Shown here piece by piece: positions 8,003-16,946 of a DNA stretch of 64,000 nt. How positions within the stretch are numbered: the stretch's first letter is position 1; each line of letters opens with the position of its first letter. Below the pieces are notes generated by a model. That model was not told where the DNA came from. It worked only from the letters and a program-made list of their open reading frames with translations, and did no database searches. Origin of the DNA: CAYQDR01 sp964416315 (GTDB lineage: Bacteria; Methylomirabilota; Methylomirabilia; Rokubacteriales; DASRDR01). A program made the position numbers and the translations under genes. The stretch spans positions 3,572-67,571 of the forward strand of contig CAYQDR010000010.1 in the NCBI GenBank assembly GCA_964416315.1, read 5' to 3'.

Positions 8003-9223
8003 CTACCCCCAGAGCGCCCGCCGTGGCTCGCGCACGGGGGCGAGCAGCGCCAGCGCCCCGACCATGGCCGCCGCGAGCCCGTACCACCCCCAGTCGTAGA
8101 CGCGCAGCCGGTCGGCGGCGAACCCGAACAACGGGGGGCCCGCGATGACCCCGACCGACGCGACGGCCAGACAGAGTCCCACCGCCGTCGCCGCCGACTC
8201 GCGCCCGGCCAGCTCGGCCACCAGGGTGTGATGGACGCCGTTCCAGCCGATGCCCGTGAGCCCGAAGGCCAGCGCGAGGAGCGAGAGGACGGCCGCCGGC
8301 GTGGCGGCCCCCACCCGCGCGGTGAGCGCGCACAGGATCCCCGTCGCGGCCCCCGCGAGGACCAGGAGGACGAGCCGGCGTCCGCCCAGGAGGCGGTCGG
8401 AGACGACGCCGAACAGGACGCGGCCCGCTGCCCCAGCGACCTGGGCCTGGCCCAGCACCATCCCCGCGGCGACCACCGAGAGGCCGACGACCTCGGAGAG
8501 GTAGAGCGGCAGAAAGCTGATCCACGACACCTGGACCGCGGCGAAGAGGAACGTCGCGAGCGAGACGAGCCAGATCGATGGGCTCGTCAGGACGGCGCGC
8601 ACGCGCGGTGTCGGCGGCGCGAGGGGGCTCGCGCCGCCGGCCGGTTCCCGGTAGCCGAGACCGGCGATCGCTGCCGTCAGGGCGATGAGGGCCCCGGCCA
8701 CGCCGACGGCCCCCCGCCAGCCCAGGATCGCCGCCAGCGAGGGGAGGAGGAGGGCCCCGAGCGCGCCGCCGAGCGGGAAGCCGGCCTGCTTGATCCCCAC
8801 GACCGTCGCGCGGCTCCGCGCGGGGAACCAGACGAGGACTCCCTTCGTCGAGGTCGGGTTGACCGCGCCGAAGCCGACGCCGGCCAGCGTGACCGCGGCC
8901 ATCAGGAGCCCGTAGTCCGGGGCGAGCGCCATCAGCGCGAAGCACCCGGCCGTGAGCCCCTGCCCCGCGAGGAGCGTCCAGCGGACCCCGACCCGGTCGG
9001 CGAGCCAGCCGGCGGGGAGGGAGGTGAGGACGCCGCCCACGTAGAAAGCGGAGATGAACGAGCCCGCCTGCTGGCGGCTGAGGGCGAGGTCGGCGCGGAT
9101 GAGGGGCGCGAGGGACGGGAGGCCGAGCGCCCCGAGGTTCGCCGCGGTCTGGACCGCCATGATGAGGGCGAGCGCGACGAACCGGTACCGCGACGCACGA
9201 TCGTCCGCCGGCCGCTCGGTCAT
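8003..9223 (-). CDS. MFS transporter
   Basis: Major facilitator protein of 406 aa with twelve predicted helices. The family signature 'AGWLADRVGVRWTLLAGQG' lies in the loop after helix 2, and 'GIKQAGFPLGGALGALLLP' in the helix 4-5 region. It resembles transporters of the nitrate/nitrite and cyanate branch in general layout, but no substrate can be assigned. It is divergent from the DUF1015 gene, with only 28 bases between the starts. Confidence 0.88.
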   Translation of the reverse strand: MTERPADDRASRYRFVALALIMAVQTAANLGALGLPSLAPLIRADLALSRQQAGSFISAFYVGGVLTSLPAGWLADRVGVRWTLLAGQGLTAGCFALMALAPDYGLLMAAVTLAGVGFGAVNPTSTKGVLVWFPARSRATVVGIKQAGFPLGGALGALLLPSLAAILGWRGAVGVAGALIALTAAIAGLGYREPAGGASPLAPPTPRVRAVLTSPSIWLVSLATFLFAAVQVSWISFLPLYLSEVVGLSVVAAGMVLGQAQVAGAAGRVLFGVVSDRLLGGRRLVLLVLAGAATGILCALTARVGAATPAAVLSLLALAFGLTGIGWNGVHHTLVAELAGRESAATAVGLCLAVASVGVIAGPPLFGFAADRLRVYDWGWYGLAAAMVGALALLAPVREPRRALWG

Positions 9224-9235
9224 GGCGGCTCATGG

Positions 9236-9241
9236 TAGCAT
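9236..9241 (+). promoter_or_regulatory. Likely -10 box of the DUF1015 gene
   Basis: TAGCAT ends ten bases before the ATG at 9252, inside the 28-base divergent gap. No clear -35 box is visible. A start this close would give a very short or absent leader. Confidence 0.35.
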
Positions 9242-9251
9242 CGGGCCGACG

Positions 9252-10487
9252 ATGCGCATCCGACCGTTCCGCGGCTACCGGTTCGGGATCGACCGGGAGC
9301 GTGACCTCTCGAAGGTGGTCGCGCCGCCCTACGACCAGATCAGCCCCGAGACGCAGGAGCGGCTCCTCGCCCTGAGCCCCTGGAACATCGTCCGCGCCTC
9401 GGTCCCGAAGGACTCGGCCGGCGACGACAAGTACCGGCGCGCCCGCGAGGTGCTGGACGACTGGATCGCCGGCGGCGTCTGGGCGCGCGAGACGCGACCG
9501 GTGATCTACCCGTACCACCAGACCTACCGCGTCGGCGATGCGGCCGTCACGCGGCGCGGCTTCGTCGCCCTCGGCGAAGTGACCGCGTACGGCCAGGGCA
9601 TCGTGCTCCCCCACGAGCGGACCCACCGCGGGCCCAAGGAGGACCGGCTGCGGCTGCTCGAGGCGACGGGGGCGGACACGGGCCTCCTCTTCATGCTCGT
9701 CAGTGACCCCGACGGGGTGCTGATCGAGGCGACGCGGCCCGCCGGCGAGCCGGTCGCGGAGGCGCGTGACCTCAAGGGCGAGTGGCACCGGCTCTGGCGG
9801 ATCACCGACGAGGCCGCGATCGCGCGGGTGCAGGGCCTCATGGCGCCGCGGCCGGTCATCATCGCCGACGGGCACCACCGCTACGAGACGGCCGTCGAGT
9901 ACGCCCGGCGCCGCTCCGAGGCGGCCGACAAGCTCATGGCCTTCTTCGCCCTGGAGGCGCCCGGGTTGACGATCTTCCCGAACCACCGCCTGGTGCGGGA
10001 CGTCGCCGGGTTCGCCTTCGACCGGTTCCTCGAGGGCGCGCGACGCTGCTTCGACGTGGCGCCCCTCGCCGACCCGATGGGCTTCGCGCCCTCAAACCGC
10101 CGGCTCGGGGTCGTGGCCGGTCGGGAGGCGCGGGCGCTCGCGCTCCGCGACGACGCCGTCGGCGCCCTCCCGTGGCCTCCCGACACTTCCCGCGCGTGGC
10201 GCGCGCTCGCCGTCTCGATCCTCCACGCGGGGCTCCTCGAGCCGCTCCTCGGCATCACGGCGGAGAAGCTCGAGGCGAAGGCCCACGTGGACTACACGGC
10301 GGACCGGACCGAAGCGGTGGCGCTCGCGCGTGCGGGCCGCTACCAGGCGGCGTTCCTCATCGCGCCGACCACGCCCGCGGAGCTCCAGGCCGTCGTGCGC
10401 GGGGGCGAGCTGCTCCCCCAGAAGTCCACCCACTTCTACCCGAAGCTCCTCGACGGCCTCGTCTTCCACCGCCTCGGCGACGCGTAG
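9252..10487 (+). CDS. DUF1015 family protein
   Basis: 411 aa protein beginning 'MRIRPFRGYRFG', the normal N-terminus of the family, so ATG 9252 is chosen over upstream starts that overlap the divergent gene. Other family hallmarks are 'VVAPPYDQIS', 'YPYHQTY', 'ERTHRGPKEDRL' and 'IADGHHRYETAVEYA'. Members are widespread cytoplasmic proteins, sometimes annotated as SpoOJ/ParA-related, but no biochemical function is established. It has no operon partner: an R3 repeat follows and the next genes are on the other strand. Confidence 0.9.
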   Translation: MRIRPFRGYRFGIDRERDLSKVVAPPYDQISPETQERLLALSPWNIVRASVPKDSAGDDKYRRAREVLDDWIAGGVWARETRPVIYPYHQTYRVGDAAVTRRGFVALGEVTAYGQGIVLPHERTHRGPKEDRLRLLEATGADTGLLFMLVSDPDGVLIEATRPAGEPVAEARDLKGEWHRLWRITDEAAIARVQGLMAPRPVIIADGHHRYETAVEYARRRSEAADKLMAFFALEAPGLTIFPNHRLVRDVAGFAFDRFLEGARRCFDVAPLADPMGFAPSNRRLGVVAGREARALALRDDAVGALPWPPDTSRAWRALAVSILHAGLLEPLLGITAEKLEAKAHVDYTADRTEAVALARAGRYQAAFLIAPTTPAELQAVVRGGELLPQKSTHFYPKLLDGLVFHRLGDA

Positions 10488-10519
10488 TGCTCATCCAACG
10501 AAATTCGGCGACGAGTCCC

Positions 10520-10681
10520 CCGCGGGTGGCGCCGGTGAGGACCCCGGCGCGCCGAGGCAGAGGGGGAGCCCTTCGCGGTCCTGCCGCGAGGCCGCGCCTC
10601 GCGGCAGGGTGCGGACGGGTGACGGCGCCGAGGCGCGGCCGGGGCGAACCGGCGCCAGGACCCGCGGGGGGTCGCCGGAAA
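10520..10681 (+). repeat. R3 palindromic repeat, variant copy
   Basis: Intergenic element with the R3 layout: left end 'CGGGTGGCGCCGG', a G-rich arm, a central perfect 12-bp hairpin (arms 10581-10592 and 10596-10607, loop CGC), 'CGGGTGACG', and right end 'GGCGCCAGGACCCGCGG'. The central hairpin differs in sequence from the other two copies but is still perfectly paired. Confidence 0.7.
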
Positions 10682-10726
10682 TACTTGGATCGGCACCCCC
10701 GGGGGGGGGCGCGCGCCTCCGCGAGC

Positions 10727-10975
10727 CTACCGGTTCCACCAGCGACGCGGAGGCCGGCACCAGATCCGGTCCACGTCGCGGACGGTCCAGGACGCGAGGA
10801 ACGCCGCGGCGCCCGCCACGAGCAGCGTCACGCCGAACCAGAACGCCCGGTCCCTCGCGAACTGGCTGACGGCATCGCCGGCGCCGAGGAGGCTCCAGAG
10901 GCCGAAGAGGCAAAAGCCCGCCCCGACCGCGGTGCCCGCGACCCGGGTGGGCAGCCGGTCAGTCGAGAGCCGCAC
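10727..10975 (-). CDS. Small two-helix membrane protein, unknown
   Basis: 82 aa with a GTG start at 10975. Two hydrophobic segments lie at about residues 11-32 and 43-63, separated by 'GAGDAVSQFARDRAF'. No known family is recognised. It lies 39 bases downstream of the CBS-BON gene on the same strand, so the two may share a transcript. The hydrophobic pattern and TAG stop make it a plausible real gene, but it could be a chance frame. Confidence 0.45.
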   Translation of the reverse strand: MRLSTDRLPTRVAGTAVGAGFCLFGLWSLLGAGDAVSQFARDRAFWFGVTLLVAGAAAFLASWTVRDVDRIWCRPPRRWWNR

Positions 10976-11014
10976 CGCCGGCGTCGGCTTGGGACGCGGC
11001 TTCTCCCGGACCGG

Positions 11015-11710
11015 TCACAGCCCGCGCACCCACGGCTGGACCGAGCCGAGGTGATCGCGCACCTCGCGCACGCCCCGGACGCCCTCGACGGCGACGCGCA
11101 GGGCGGCCCGTTCCTGGTCGGACTCCACGACCCCCCACAGCTCCACGACCCCGTCGCGCACGATGACGTTCAGCGTGCCGTGACTCCGCCATCCCTGCGC
11201 CCTGACCGTCGCAAGGACGGCCTCCCGGATCACGCGGTCATCCGCGGGCGGGGGCTCCGCCAACGCCTCGCGGCGAGCGACGAGCGCATGCAGCAGGTTC
11301 GCGCGGCTGACGATGCCGACGACGCGTCCCCCCAGGACCACAGGGACGCGCTTGATCCGGCGCTCTTCCAGGAGCTGGGCGATCTCGCCCAGCGTCGTGT
11401 CCTCGGTGACGGTCACGACCTCGCGCGTCATCACGTCCTCGGCCCGAGCCCCGTGCGACCTGACATACGCCGCCGCGTCGGCCCGGGGGTCCCCGAACAG
11501 CCGGAGCCACCACGAGCGGTGCCGCTCGGCCTCGATCTCGGGTCGCCGCATCAGGTCGCCCTCGGTGACGATCCCGACGAGCCGGCCCCCCGCGTCGACG
11601 ACCGGGACCCCGCTGATCCGGCGTGCGAGGAGGAGCCTCGCGATCTCCTCGATGGGGGTGTCGGGGGCGACCGTCACCACGTCCGTCGTCATGACGTCTT
11701 TGGCCTGCAT
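11015..11710 (-). CDS. CBS-pair and BON-domain protein
   Basis: 231 aa cytoplasmic regulatory protein. CBS domain 1 lies at about 1-60 ('MQAKDVMTTDVVTVAPDT'), CBS domain 2 at about 90-150 ('RAEDVMTREVVTVTEDTT') and a BON domain at about 165-225 ('LNVIVRDGVVELWGVVES'). CBS pairs bind adenosyl nucleotides and BON domains are linked to membrane or lipid contacts. Such fusions are often stress-associated, but no target is known. ATG 11710 is chosen because it begins the CBS domain directly; the upstream in-frame extension is low-complexity and overlaps the terminator of dctP. Confidence 0.88.
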   Translation of the reverse strand: MQAKDVMTTDVVTVAPDTPIEEIARLLLARRISGVPVVDAGGRLVGIVTEGDLMRRPEIEAERHRSWWLRLFGDPRADAAAYVRSHGARAEDVMTREVVTVTEDTTLGEIAQLLEERRIKRVPVVLGGRVVGIVSRANLLHALVARREALAEPPPADDRVIREAVLATVRAQGWRSHGTLNVIVRDGVVELWGVVESDQERAALRVAVEGVRGVREVRDHLGSVQPWVRGL

Positions 11711-11770
11711 CGTCTTCTCCCAGGGGGGTCGCCCGACCGCGCGCAGGCGGGTGGCGCCCCGGCGGGGACA

Positions 11771-11802
11771 CGAAGGGCCCCGGCCGAGGCCGGGGCCCTT
11801 CG
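11771..11802 (-). terminator. Perfect 15-bp hairpin downstream of dctP
   Basis: The arms 11771-11785 and 11788-11802 (starting CGAAGGGCCCCGG) are exact reverse complements around a 2-base centre. It lies 31 bases after the dctP stop in the direction of transcription. No T-run follows, so termination may need Rho, or the hairpin may only stabilise the mRNA end. Confidence 0.6.
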
Positions 11803-11832
11803 GGCGGCGGCGCGTCCCGCCGTCCGCCGCCC

Positions 11833-12894
11833 CTACTTCAGGTACCCGTGCTCCCTCCAGATGGCGTACTGCTTCCGGAACGCCGCGTAGCTCTCGTACA
11901 CGCGCTTGAAGTCCGGGTCTCTGGCGGACTCCTCGGCGAGGACCTCTTCCCACGCGGAGCGCATCTTGGCCAGGATCGCCTCGGACCAGTAGTGGATCTT
12001 CACCCCGTGCTTGTCCACCAGCTCCCGCATGGCCGCGAACTGGCGCGCCTCGCTGGTGGCGAAGCTCCACGTGATGTTGGCGTCACAGGCCACCTCGATC
12101 ATCTTCTTGTACTCGTCGGGCAGCTCCTCCCATTTCTTCAGGTTGACCAGGAACTCGCCCACCGAGGACTGCTGGTGCCAGCCCGGGAAGTAGTAGTGCT
12201 TGGCGACCTGGTGGAAGCCCGACTTGAGGTCCCAGGACGGGAACGACAGCTCCGCGGCGTCGATGACACCCCGCTCGAGGGCCGGGAAGATGTCGCCCGG
12301 CGGGAGGAGCTGGGTCGAGACCCCGAGCTTCTGCATCACTTTGCCCCCGAGGCCGAAGAAGCGCATCTTCAGGCCCTTGAGGTCGTCCACCGTCTTGATC
12401 TCCCGGCGGAACCAGCCGGAGCCCTCGGGGGCGATCATGATGCAGCTGACACCCTTGACCCCGTGGCGGGCGTAGATCTCGTCCTTGAGCTGGTGGCCGC
12501 CCCCGTACTTGAGCCACGCGAGGAACTCGCCGGCCGGGGGCCCGAAGGGCACCGTGGTGAACCAGGGCGCGGACGGGATCTGGCCCACGGCGAAGCCGGG
12601 GCTCGTCCAGCCCGACTCGATCGCGCCCCGGGTGACCGCGTTGAACACCTCGAGCCCGGGGACCAGCGCCCCCGGCTCGTGGAACCGGATGTCCAGGTTC
12701 CCCCCTGACATCTTCCGCAGGTTCTCCGTGAAGATCGGGCCGCTCTCACCGACCACGTCCGCCGTGCTGGTGAACGTGCTCGCCATCTTCCAGCGGACCC
12801 GCTTCTGGGCGAGGGCCTCCCCGGGCAGGACGAGGCCGAGGGCCAGGGAGCTCGCCAGAGCGAAGAGTGACAGACGCTTGCCTGCCGACCTCAT
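11833..12894 (-). CDS. dctP: TRAP transporter substrate-binding protein DctP
   Basis: Periplasmic receptor (353 aa) of a tripartite ATP-independent transporter for organic acids. It has a Sec signal peptide at about 1-29 ('LALGLVLPGEALAQ') followed by the DctP fold. Visible markers are 'WTSPGFAVGQIPSAPWF', 'DDLKGLKMRFFGLGG', 'LPPGDIFPALERGVIDAAE', and a conserved arginine region that normally holds a carboxylate. It is the last gene of dctM-dctQ-dctP and is followed by a strong hairpin. The ligand may be a 2-oxo or aromatic acid, but the sequence does not say. Confidence 0.93.
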   Translation of the reverse strand: MRSAGKRLSLFALASSLALGLVLPGEALAQKRVRWKMASTFTSTADVVGESGPIFTENLRKMSGGNLDIRFHEPGALVPGLEVFNAVTRGAIESGWTSPGFAVGQIPSAPWFTTVPFGPPAGEFLAWLKYGGGHQLKDEIYARHGVKGVSCIMIAPEGSGWFRREIKTVDDLKGLKMRFFGLGGKVMQKLGVSTQLLPPGDIFPALERGVIDAAELSFPSWDLKSGFHQVAKHYYFPGWHQQSSVGEFLVNLKKWEELPDEYKKMIEVACDANITWSFATSEARQFAAMRELVDKHGVKIHYWSEAILAKMRSAWEEVLAEESARDPDFKRVYESYAAFRKQYAIWREHGYLK

Positions 12895-12925
12895 GGCACA
12901 CCTCCGCGCGTAGGGTTTGGAGCCA

Positions 12926-13558
12926 CTAGATCCCGCTTTCCGCCCGCACCCGCCGTTTCCGGGCCTGCTCCTCGGGCCACTCGAGGGTCATCAGGTCGAA
13001 GCGCAGGTCCTTGGGGCCGAAGAGCACGAGGACCGTCTGGAGCCAGACCGCGACACCCGACAGGAGCGCGACCCCCATGCCGATGACCAGGACGGTCTTG
13101 ATGATCCAGCGGTGCCCGAGTCCCACCGCCGCGGCCGAGGCCTCACCGATCCAGAACGCCCGGTACGCGAAGTCCCAGGCGAAGTAGATCACCAGCAGGC
13201 AGTAGGGGATCATGAAGAAGGTGCAGCCCAGGAACTCGATCCAGGCCTGCTTCCTGAACGAGAGCTTCTCGCGGACCAGGTCGACCCGGACGTGGCGGTT
13301 GTTGACGAAGGCGTAACCGAGCACCGAGACGAAGAGCGCGGTGTGGAAGTGCCACTCGAGCTCCTGGAGCACCGTCGACTCGAAGGCCGCGCCGAATCGC
13401 TGGACCAGCCAGTACTGCACCCCGCCGATCTTCCTGATCAGCACGTCCCAGATGGTCACGAAGACCAGCGGCAGGATGAAGATGGCTCCGGCCCGCCCCG
13501 AGACCTCCACGACCCGCTTGAGGCGCATGCTGAGACGGATCAGCGTGTCCACCGGCAT
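12926..13558 (-). CDS. dctQ: TRAP transporter small permease DctQ
   Basis: 210 aa small membrane subunit with four predicted helices: about 22-42, 80-100 ('HTALFVSVLGYAFV'), 105-130 and 150-180. The family motif 'NNRHVRVDLVREKLS' follows helix 2. DctQ bridges the large permease and the binding protein. Its first helix is followed by an atypically long loop ('RKIGGVQYWLVQRFGAAFEST'), as in mannitol/chloroaromatic-type DctQ. The start lies 79 bases after the dctM stop. Confidence 0.9.
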   Translation of the reverse strand: MPVDTLIRLSMRLKRVVEVSGRAGAIFILPLVFVTIWDVLIRKIGGVQYWLVQRFGAAFESTVLQELEWHFHTALFVSVLGYAFVNNRHVRVDLVREKLSFRKQAWIEFLGCTFFMIPYCLLVIYFAWDFAYRAFWIGEASAAAVGLGHRWIIKTVLVIGMGVALLSGVAVWLQTVLVLFGPKDLRFDLMTLEWPEEQARKRRVRAESGI

Positions 13559-13637
13559 GGCTGGCCCTCGCTACGGGGTTCGCGCGGGCTCACGACGTCC
13601 CCGCCCCATCGTCCGCTCGGATCCGGCGTCCCGCGCC

Positions 13638-15134
13638 TCACCGGTAGATCACGCCGGGAAGCCAGAGCGCGAGCGCCGGGAAGGCGAGGACCAGGACGAG
13701 CCCCACGAGCTGGATGATGACGAAGGGCACGATCCCGCGGTAGATGCTCTGGATCCTGACCTCCTCCGGCGCGAGCCCCTTCATGTAAAAGAGCGCGAAC
13801 CCGAAGGGCGGCGTGAGGAACGAGGTCTGGAGGTTCACGGCCAGGAGGATCGTGAACCAGTGGACCACGGACGCCCTGGGGACGTGGGCGCCGAAATCGA
13901 GGCCGGCTACCATCGGCCCGAAGACGGGCAGCACGATCAGGGTGATCTCGAGCCAGTCGAGGAAGAACCCCAGGCCGAAGACGATCCCCATGATGAGGAT
14001 CAGGAGCCCCCAGGAGCCGAGGCCCGCCGCCAGGATCCAGTTCCTCACCACGTCGTCCCCGCCCAGCGAGCGGAAGACGTAGGCGAAGCACGTGGCGGAC
14101 ATGACGATGAAGAAGATCATGCCGATGGTGAGGGCGGAGGACTGCGTCACCCCCTTGAGGTTCTCCCAGCCGAGCCGGCCCCTGGCGAGCGCCAGGAGGA
14201 CCGCCCCGAAGGCGCCCACGGCCCCGGCCTCGCTGGGGGTGGCGAACCCGAACAGGATGGAGCTCTTGATGAGGAGGATCAGGAAGGCCGCCGGCAGGAA
14301 GCCCTTGAGGACCAGCGGCACCTTCTCCTTGCGGGGGACGTTCAGGAGGTCGGGCGGGAGCGGCGGCGCCAGCTCGGGCCGGACCGCCGAGATCGTCCCG
14401 ATGAAGAGGAGGTAGAGCGCGGAGAGCGTCAGGCCGGGCCCGAGGGCCCCCATGAAGAGCGATCCCACCGAGACCGCCATCAGGTCCGCCATGATGATCA
14501 GCATGATGCTCGGCGGGATCAGGATGCCGAGGGTGCCGGCGGCTGCGATGGAGCCGCAGGCGAGGCCGTGGTTGTACCGCTGCCGGAGCATGGTGGGCAG
14601 GGCCATCGCCGTCATCATGGTGACGGAGGCGCCGATGATGCCGGTCATGGCCGCCAGGATGGTGCCCATGACCGTCACCGAGAGGCAGAGCGCGCCCGGC
14701 ACCCGCCGCAGCAGCACCTGGCAGCAGTAGAGCATGTCGCGGGCGATGCCGCTCCGCTCCATCATGACGCCCATGAAGATGAACGTCGGCACGGAGACGA
14801 GTACCAGGTTCTCCGCCGCCTGACCCCAGATCCGCGGGATGAAGTTGAAGAACTCGATGGGCGAGAAGACCCCGAGGGCGTAGCCGATCAGCCCGAACAG
14901 GAACGCGAGACCGCCCAGGATGAAGGCCACGGGGTAGCCCGAGAAGAGCAGGGCCCCGAGGCTGAGGAACATGATGATCGGCAGGTACTCGACGACGAAG
15001 TCCCTGAGGTGGGCCCCCTGGGTGGCGAGGACCCACGCGCCGATGGCGACGACAGGCACGAGGAGCAGCGGGACCAGGAGGGTCGTGGGGAGCCTGCCGT
15101 TCAGGATCTCGCCGAGCGACGCCGGTCGCCGCAT
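13638..15134 (-). CDS. dctM: TRAP transporter large permease DctM
   Basis: 498 aa channel subunit with twelve or more helices. DctM signatures include 'GYPVAFILGGLAFLFG', 'FIFMGVMMERSGIARD', 'TGIIGASVTMMTAMALPTML', 'AAGTLGILIPPSIMLIIM' and 'TPPFGFALFYMKG'. It drives sodium- or proton-coupled uptake of the acid delivered by DctP. It is the first gene of the operon in transcription order; the promoter lies about 140 bases upstream. Confidence 0.93.
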   Translation of the reverse strand: MRRPASLGEILNGRLPTTLLVPLLLVPVVAIGAWVLATQGAHLRDFVVEYLPIIMFLSLGALLFSGYPVAFILGGLAFLFGLIGYALGVFSPIEFFNFIPRIWGQAAENLVLVSVPTFIFMGVMMERSGIARDMLYCCQVLLRRVPGALCLSVTVMGTILAAMTGIIGASVTMMTAMALPTMLRQRYNHGLACGSIAAAGTLGILIPPSIMLIIMADLMAVSVGSLFMGALGPGLTLSALYLLFIGTISAVRPELAPPLPPDLLNVPRKEKVPLVLKGFLPAAFLILLIKSSILFGFATPSEAGAVGAFGAVLLALARGRLGWENLKGVTQSSALTIGMIFFIVMSATCFAYVFRSLGGDDVVRNWILAAGLGSWGLLILIMGIVFGLGFFLDWLEITLIVLPVFGPMVAGLDFGAHVPRASVVHWFTILLAVNLQTSFLTPPFGFALFYMKGLAPEEVRIQSIYRGIVPFVIIQLVGLVLVLAFPALALWLPGVIYR

Positions 15135-15271
15135 GTAGCGCTCCGGGCCTCAGAGGTCTCGTGATGCCGACTGCCACTGACCGGCGCTGGCGCCGCGTGG
15201 TGCCGTCTGGTCTGTGAAGTTCGATCGCGCCGTCGGCACGCCTGGGTTCCCGGGGGACCGGGGGTGCACCC

Positions 15272-15301
15272 ACGCTAGCCGCCCGGCTCGCACCATGTCA
15301 A
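15272..15301 (-). promoter_or_regulatory. Promoter of the TRAP operon
   Basis: Minus strand TTGACA (15301-15296), an 18-base spacer and TAGCGT (15277-15272). The -10 sequence is identical to the one proposed for the toxin-antitoxin pair at 54.85 kb. It lies 138 bases upstream of dctM. Confidence 0.6.
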
Positions 15302-15519
15302 GGGGAAACCCCCGGCGGAAATCCGGGGGATCCCGGGGCCGAGGTCCACCGCCGAGTGACAGGATCGAGTTTTGGAAAGGGGGCGGAGCCCCGAAGGTGA
15401 GGCCTCGCCCCCCCCCCCGACCCTCTCCCCGCGGGGAGAGGAAGCCCATCCCGGCAATCGCGCTCGCGGGTTTTCGGAGGATCGCGCGCAGGCAGACCGC
15501 CGCGCTCCCGGAGAGGTCC

Positions 15520-15590
15520 GCTCCGGGCGCCGGCTTTGCCGGCGCAACCCGGGGGGAGGTTCGGAAGGGGGGCAGAGCCCCCCGCCGAGG
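15520..15590 (-). repeat. R1 dispersed repeat, inverted copy downstream of pafA
   Basis: Read on the minus strand it has the R1 order: 'CGGGGGGCTCTGCCCCCC', 'TTCCGAACCTCCCCCC', then the hairpin 'GCGCCGGCAAAGCCGGCGC'. It abuts the pafA stop, so it may act as a transcript end. Confidence 0.7.
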
Positions 15591-16946
15591 TTAAAACGAC
15601 CGGATCAGGCGCTCGACGCGCTCGTCGTGGGCCTGGAAGGGGTCCTTGCAGAGGATCGTCTCGCGCTCCGGGTCGTTGAGCTTCAGGTAGACCCAGTCCA
15701 CGCGGTAGTCCTTCCCCTTCAGGTTGGCCCGGCGGATGAACTCGCCCCGCAGCCGCGCCCGCGTCGTCTGCGGCGGGATGTGCTTGGCCTGCTCGATCGC
15801 GTCGTCCGTGGCGACCCGCTCGATCATCTCGTTCTTCGCGAGGAGGTAGTACAGGCCGCGGTCGGGCCGGATGTCGTGGTACTGGAGGTCGATCAGCGAG
15901 ACCCGCGGGTCGCGCCACGACAGCCGGTGCTTCGCCATGTAGGTCTCGATCAGCTCCTTCTTGATGACCCAGTCCACCTCGCGGCTGCACGCCATCGGGT
16001 CCGTCTCGAGCCGCTCGAGGAGGTCCGCCCAGCGCTCGATCACGTCGCGGGTCACCGGGTCGGGCTCCTGGTGCTGGTAGTAGGTCTGTGCCGACTCGAG
16101 GTACTCCCGCTGGATCTCGAGCGCGGTCATCGACCGGCCGTCCTTCAGCTTGACGATGTCGCGGAGGGCGGGGTCGTGCGAGATGTCCCGGATCGCCTGC
16201 ACCGGCGACTGGAGGCTGTAGTCCCGGTCGAAGTACCCGTCCTCGATCATGTCGAGCACGACGGCTGTGGTCCCCACCTTCAGGTAGGTCGCCACCTCCG
16301 ACATGTTCGAGTCGCCGACGATGACGTGGAGGCGGCGGTACCGCTCGGCGTCGGCGTGAGGCTCGTCCCGGGTGTTGATGATCGAGCGCGACGAGGTCGT
16401 CGCGCCGGAGATCTCCTGGCAGATGTGCTGGGCGCGCTGGGAGAGGCAGTAGTGGAAGCCCCGGGGGGTCTGGAGGACCTTGCCCGCGCCGGCGAACATC
16501 TGCCGGGTGACGAAGAAGGGGATCAGGGCCTCGGCCAGCCGCTGGAAGGAGACGTCCCGGGAGACGAGGTAGTTCTCGTGGCAGCCGTAGGAGTTCCCGG
16601 CCGAGTCGGTGTTGTTCTTGAAGAGGAGGATGTTACCCGAGATCCCGTCCTCCCGGAGGCGCTTCTCCGCCTGGTGGAGGAGGTCCTCGACGATCCGCTC
16701 CCCCGCCTTGTCATGGATGCAGAGGTCCATGATGTCGTCGCACTCGGGGGTCGCGTACTCGGGGTGGAAGCCCGTGTCGAGGTAGAGCCGCGCGCCGTTC
16801 TCGAGGAAGACGTTGGCGTTTCGGGCGCCCGGGATCACCTTCTCGAAGAGGTAGCGCGCGACGTTGTCGGGGCTGAGCCGTCGCTGCCCGTTCAGGGTGC
16901 AGGTGAGCCCGTACTCGTTCTCGAGCCCGAAGATGCGTCGCTTCAT
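15591..16946 (-). CDS. pafA: Pup--protein ligase PafA
   Basis: 451 aa ATP-dependent ligase of the glutamine-synthetase-like superfamily that attaches Pup-type proteins to substrate lysines. Visible signatures are 'FGLENEYG' (Glu9, metal binding), 'LYLDTGFHPEYATPEC' with the catalytic-type Asp57, 'KNNTDSAGNSYGCHENY', 'IINTRDEPHADAERYRRLH' and 'IDLQYHDIRPDRGLYYLL'. It lacks the N-terminal insertion loop seen in the Dop paralogue at 18706-20202, which separates ligase from deamidase/depupylase. Its start overlaps the prcA stop (ATGA); it is the last gene of the proteasome operon. Confidence 0.95.
   Translation of the reverse strand: MKRRIFGLENEYGLTCTLNGQRRLSPDNVARYLFEKVIPGARNANVFLENGARLYLDTGFHPEYATPECDDIMDLCIHDKAGERIVEDLLHQAEKRLREDGISGNILLFKNNTDSAGNSYGCHENYLVSRDVSFQRLAEALIPFFVTRQMFAGAGKVLQTPRGFHYCLSQRAQHICQEISGATTSSRSIINTRDEPHADAERYRRLHVIVGDSNMSEVATYLKVGTTAVVLDMIEDGYFDRDYSLQSPVQAIRDISHDPALRDIVKLKDGRSMTALEIQREYLESAQTYYQHQEPDPVTRDVIERWADLLERLETDPMACSREVDWVIKKELIETYMAKHRLSWRDPRVSLIDLQYHDIRPDRGLYYLLAKNEMIERVATDDAIEQAKHIPPQTTRARLRGEFIRRANLKGKDYRVDWVYLKLNDPERETILCKDPFQAHDERVERLIRSF

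Larger units (their letters stand above)
15135..15590. other. Gene-free stretch between dctM and pafA
   Basis: No credible coding frame. It holds the TRAP promoter (15272-15301), a partial R1-like hairpin 'GGGGGCGGAGCCCC' near 15379-15392, a CCCTCTCCCC-GGGGAGAGG hairpin near 15421-15440 and an inverted R1 copy at its right end (15520-15590). Confidence 0.6.
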
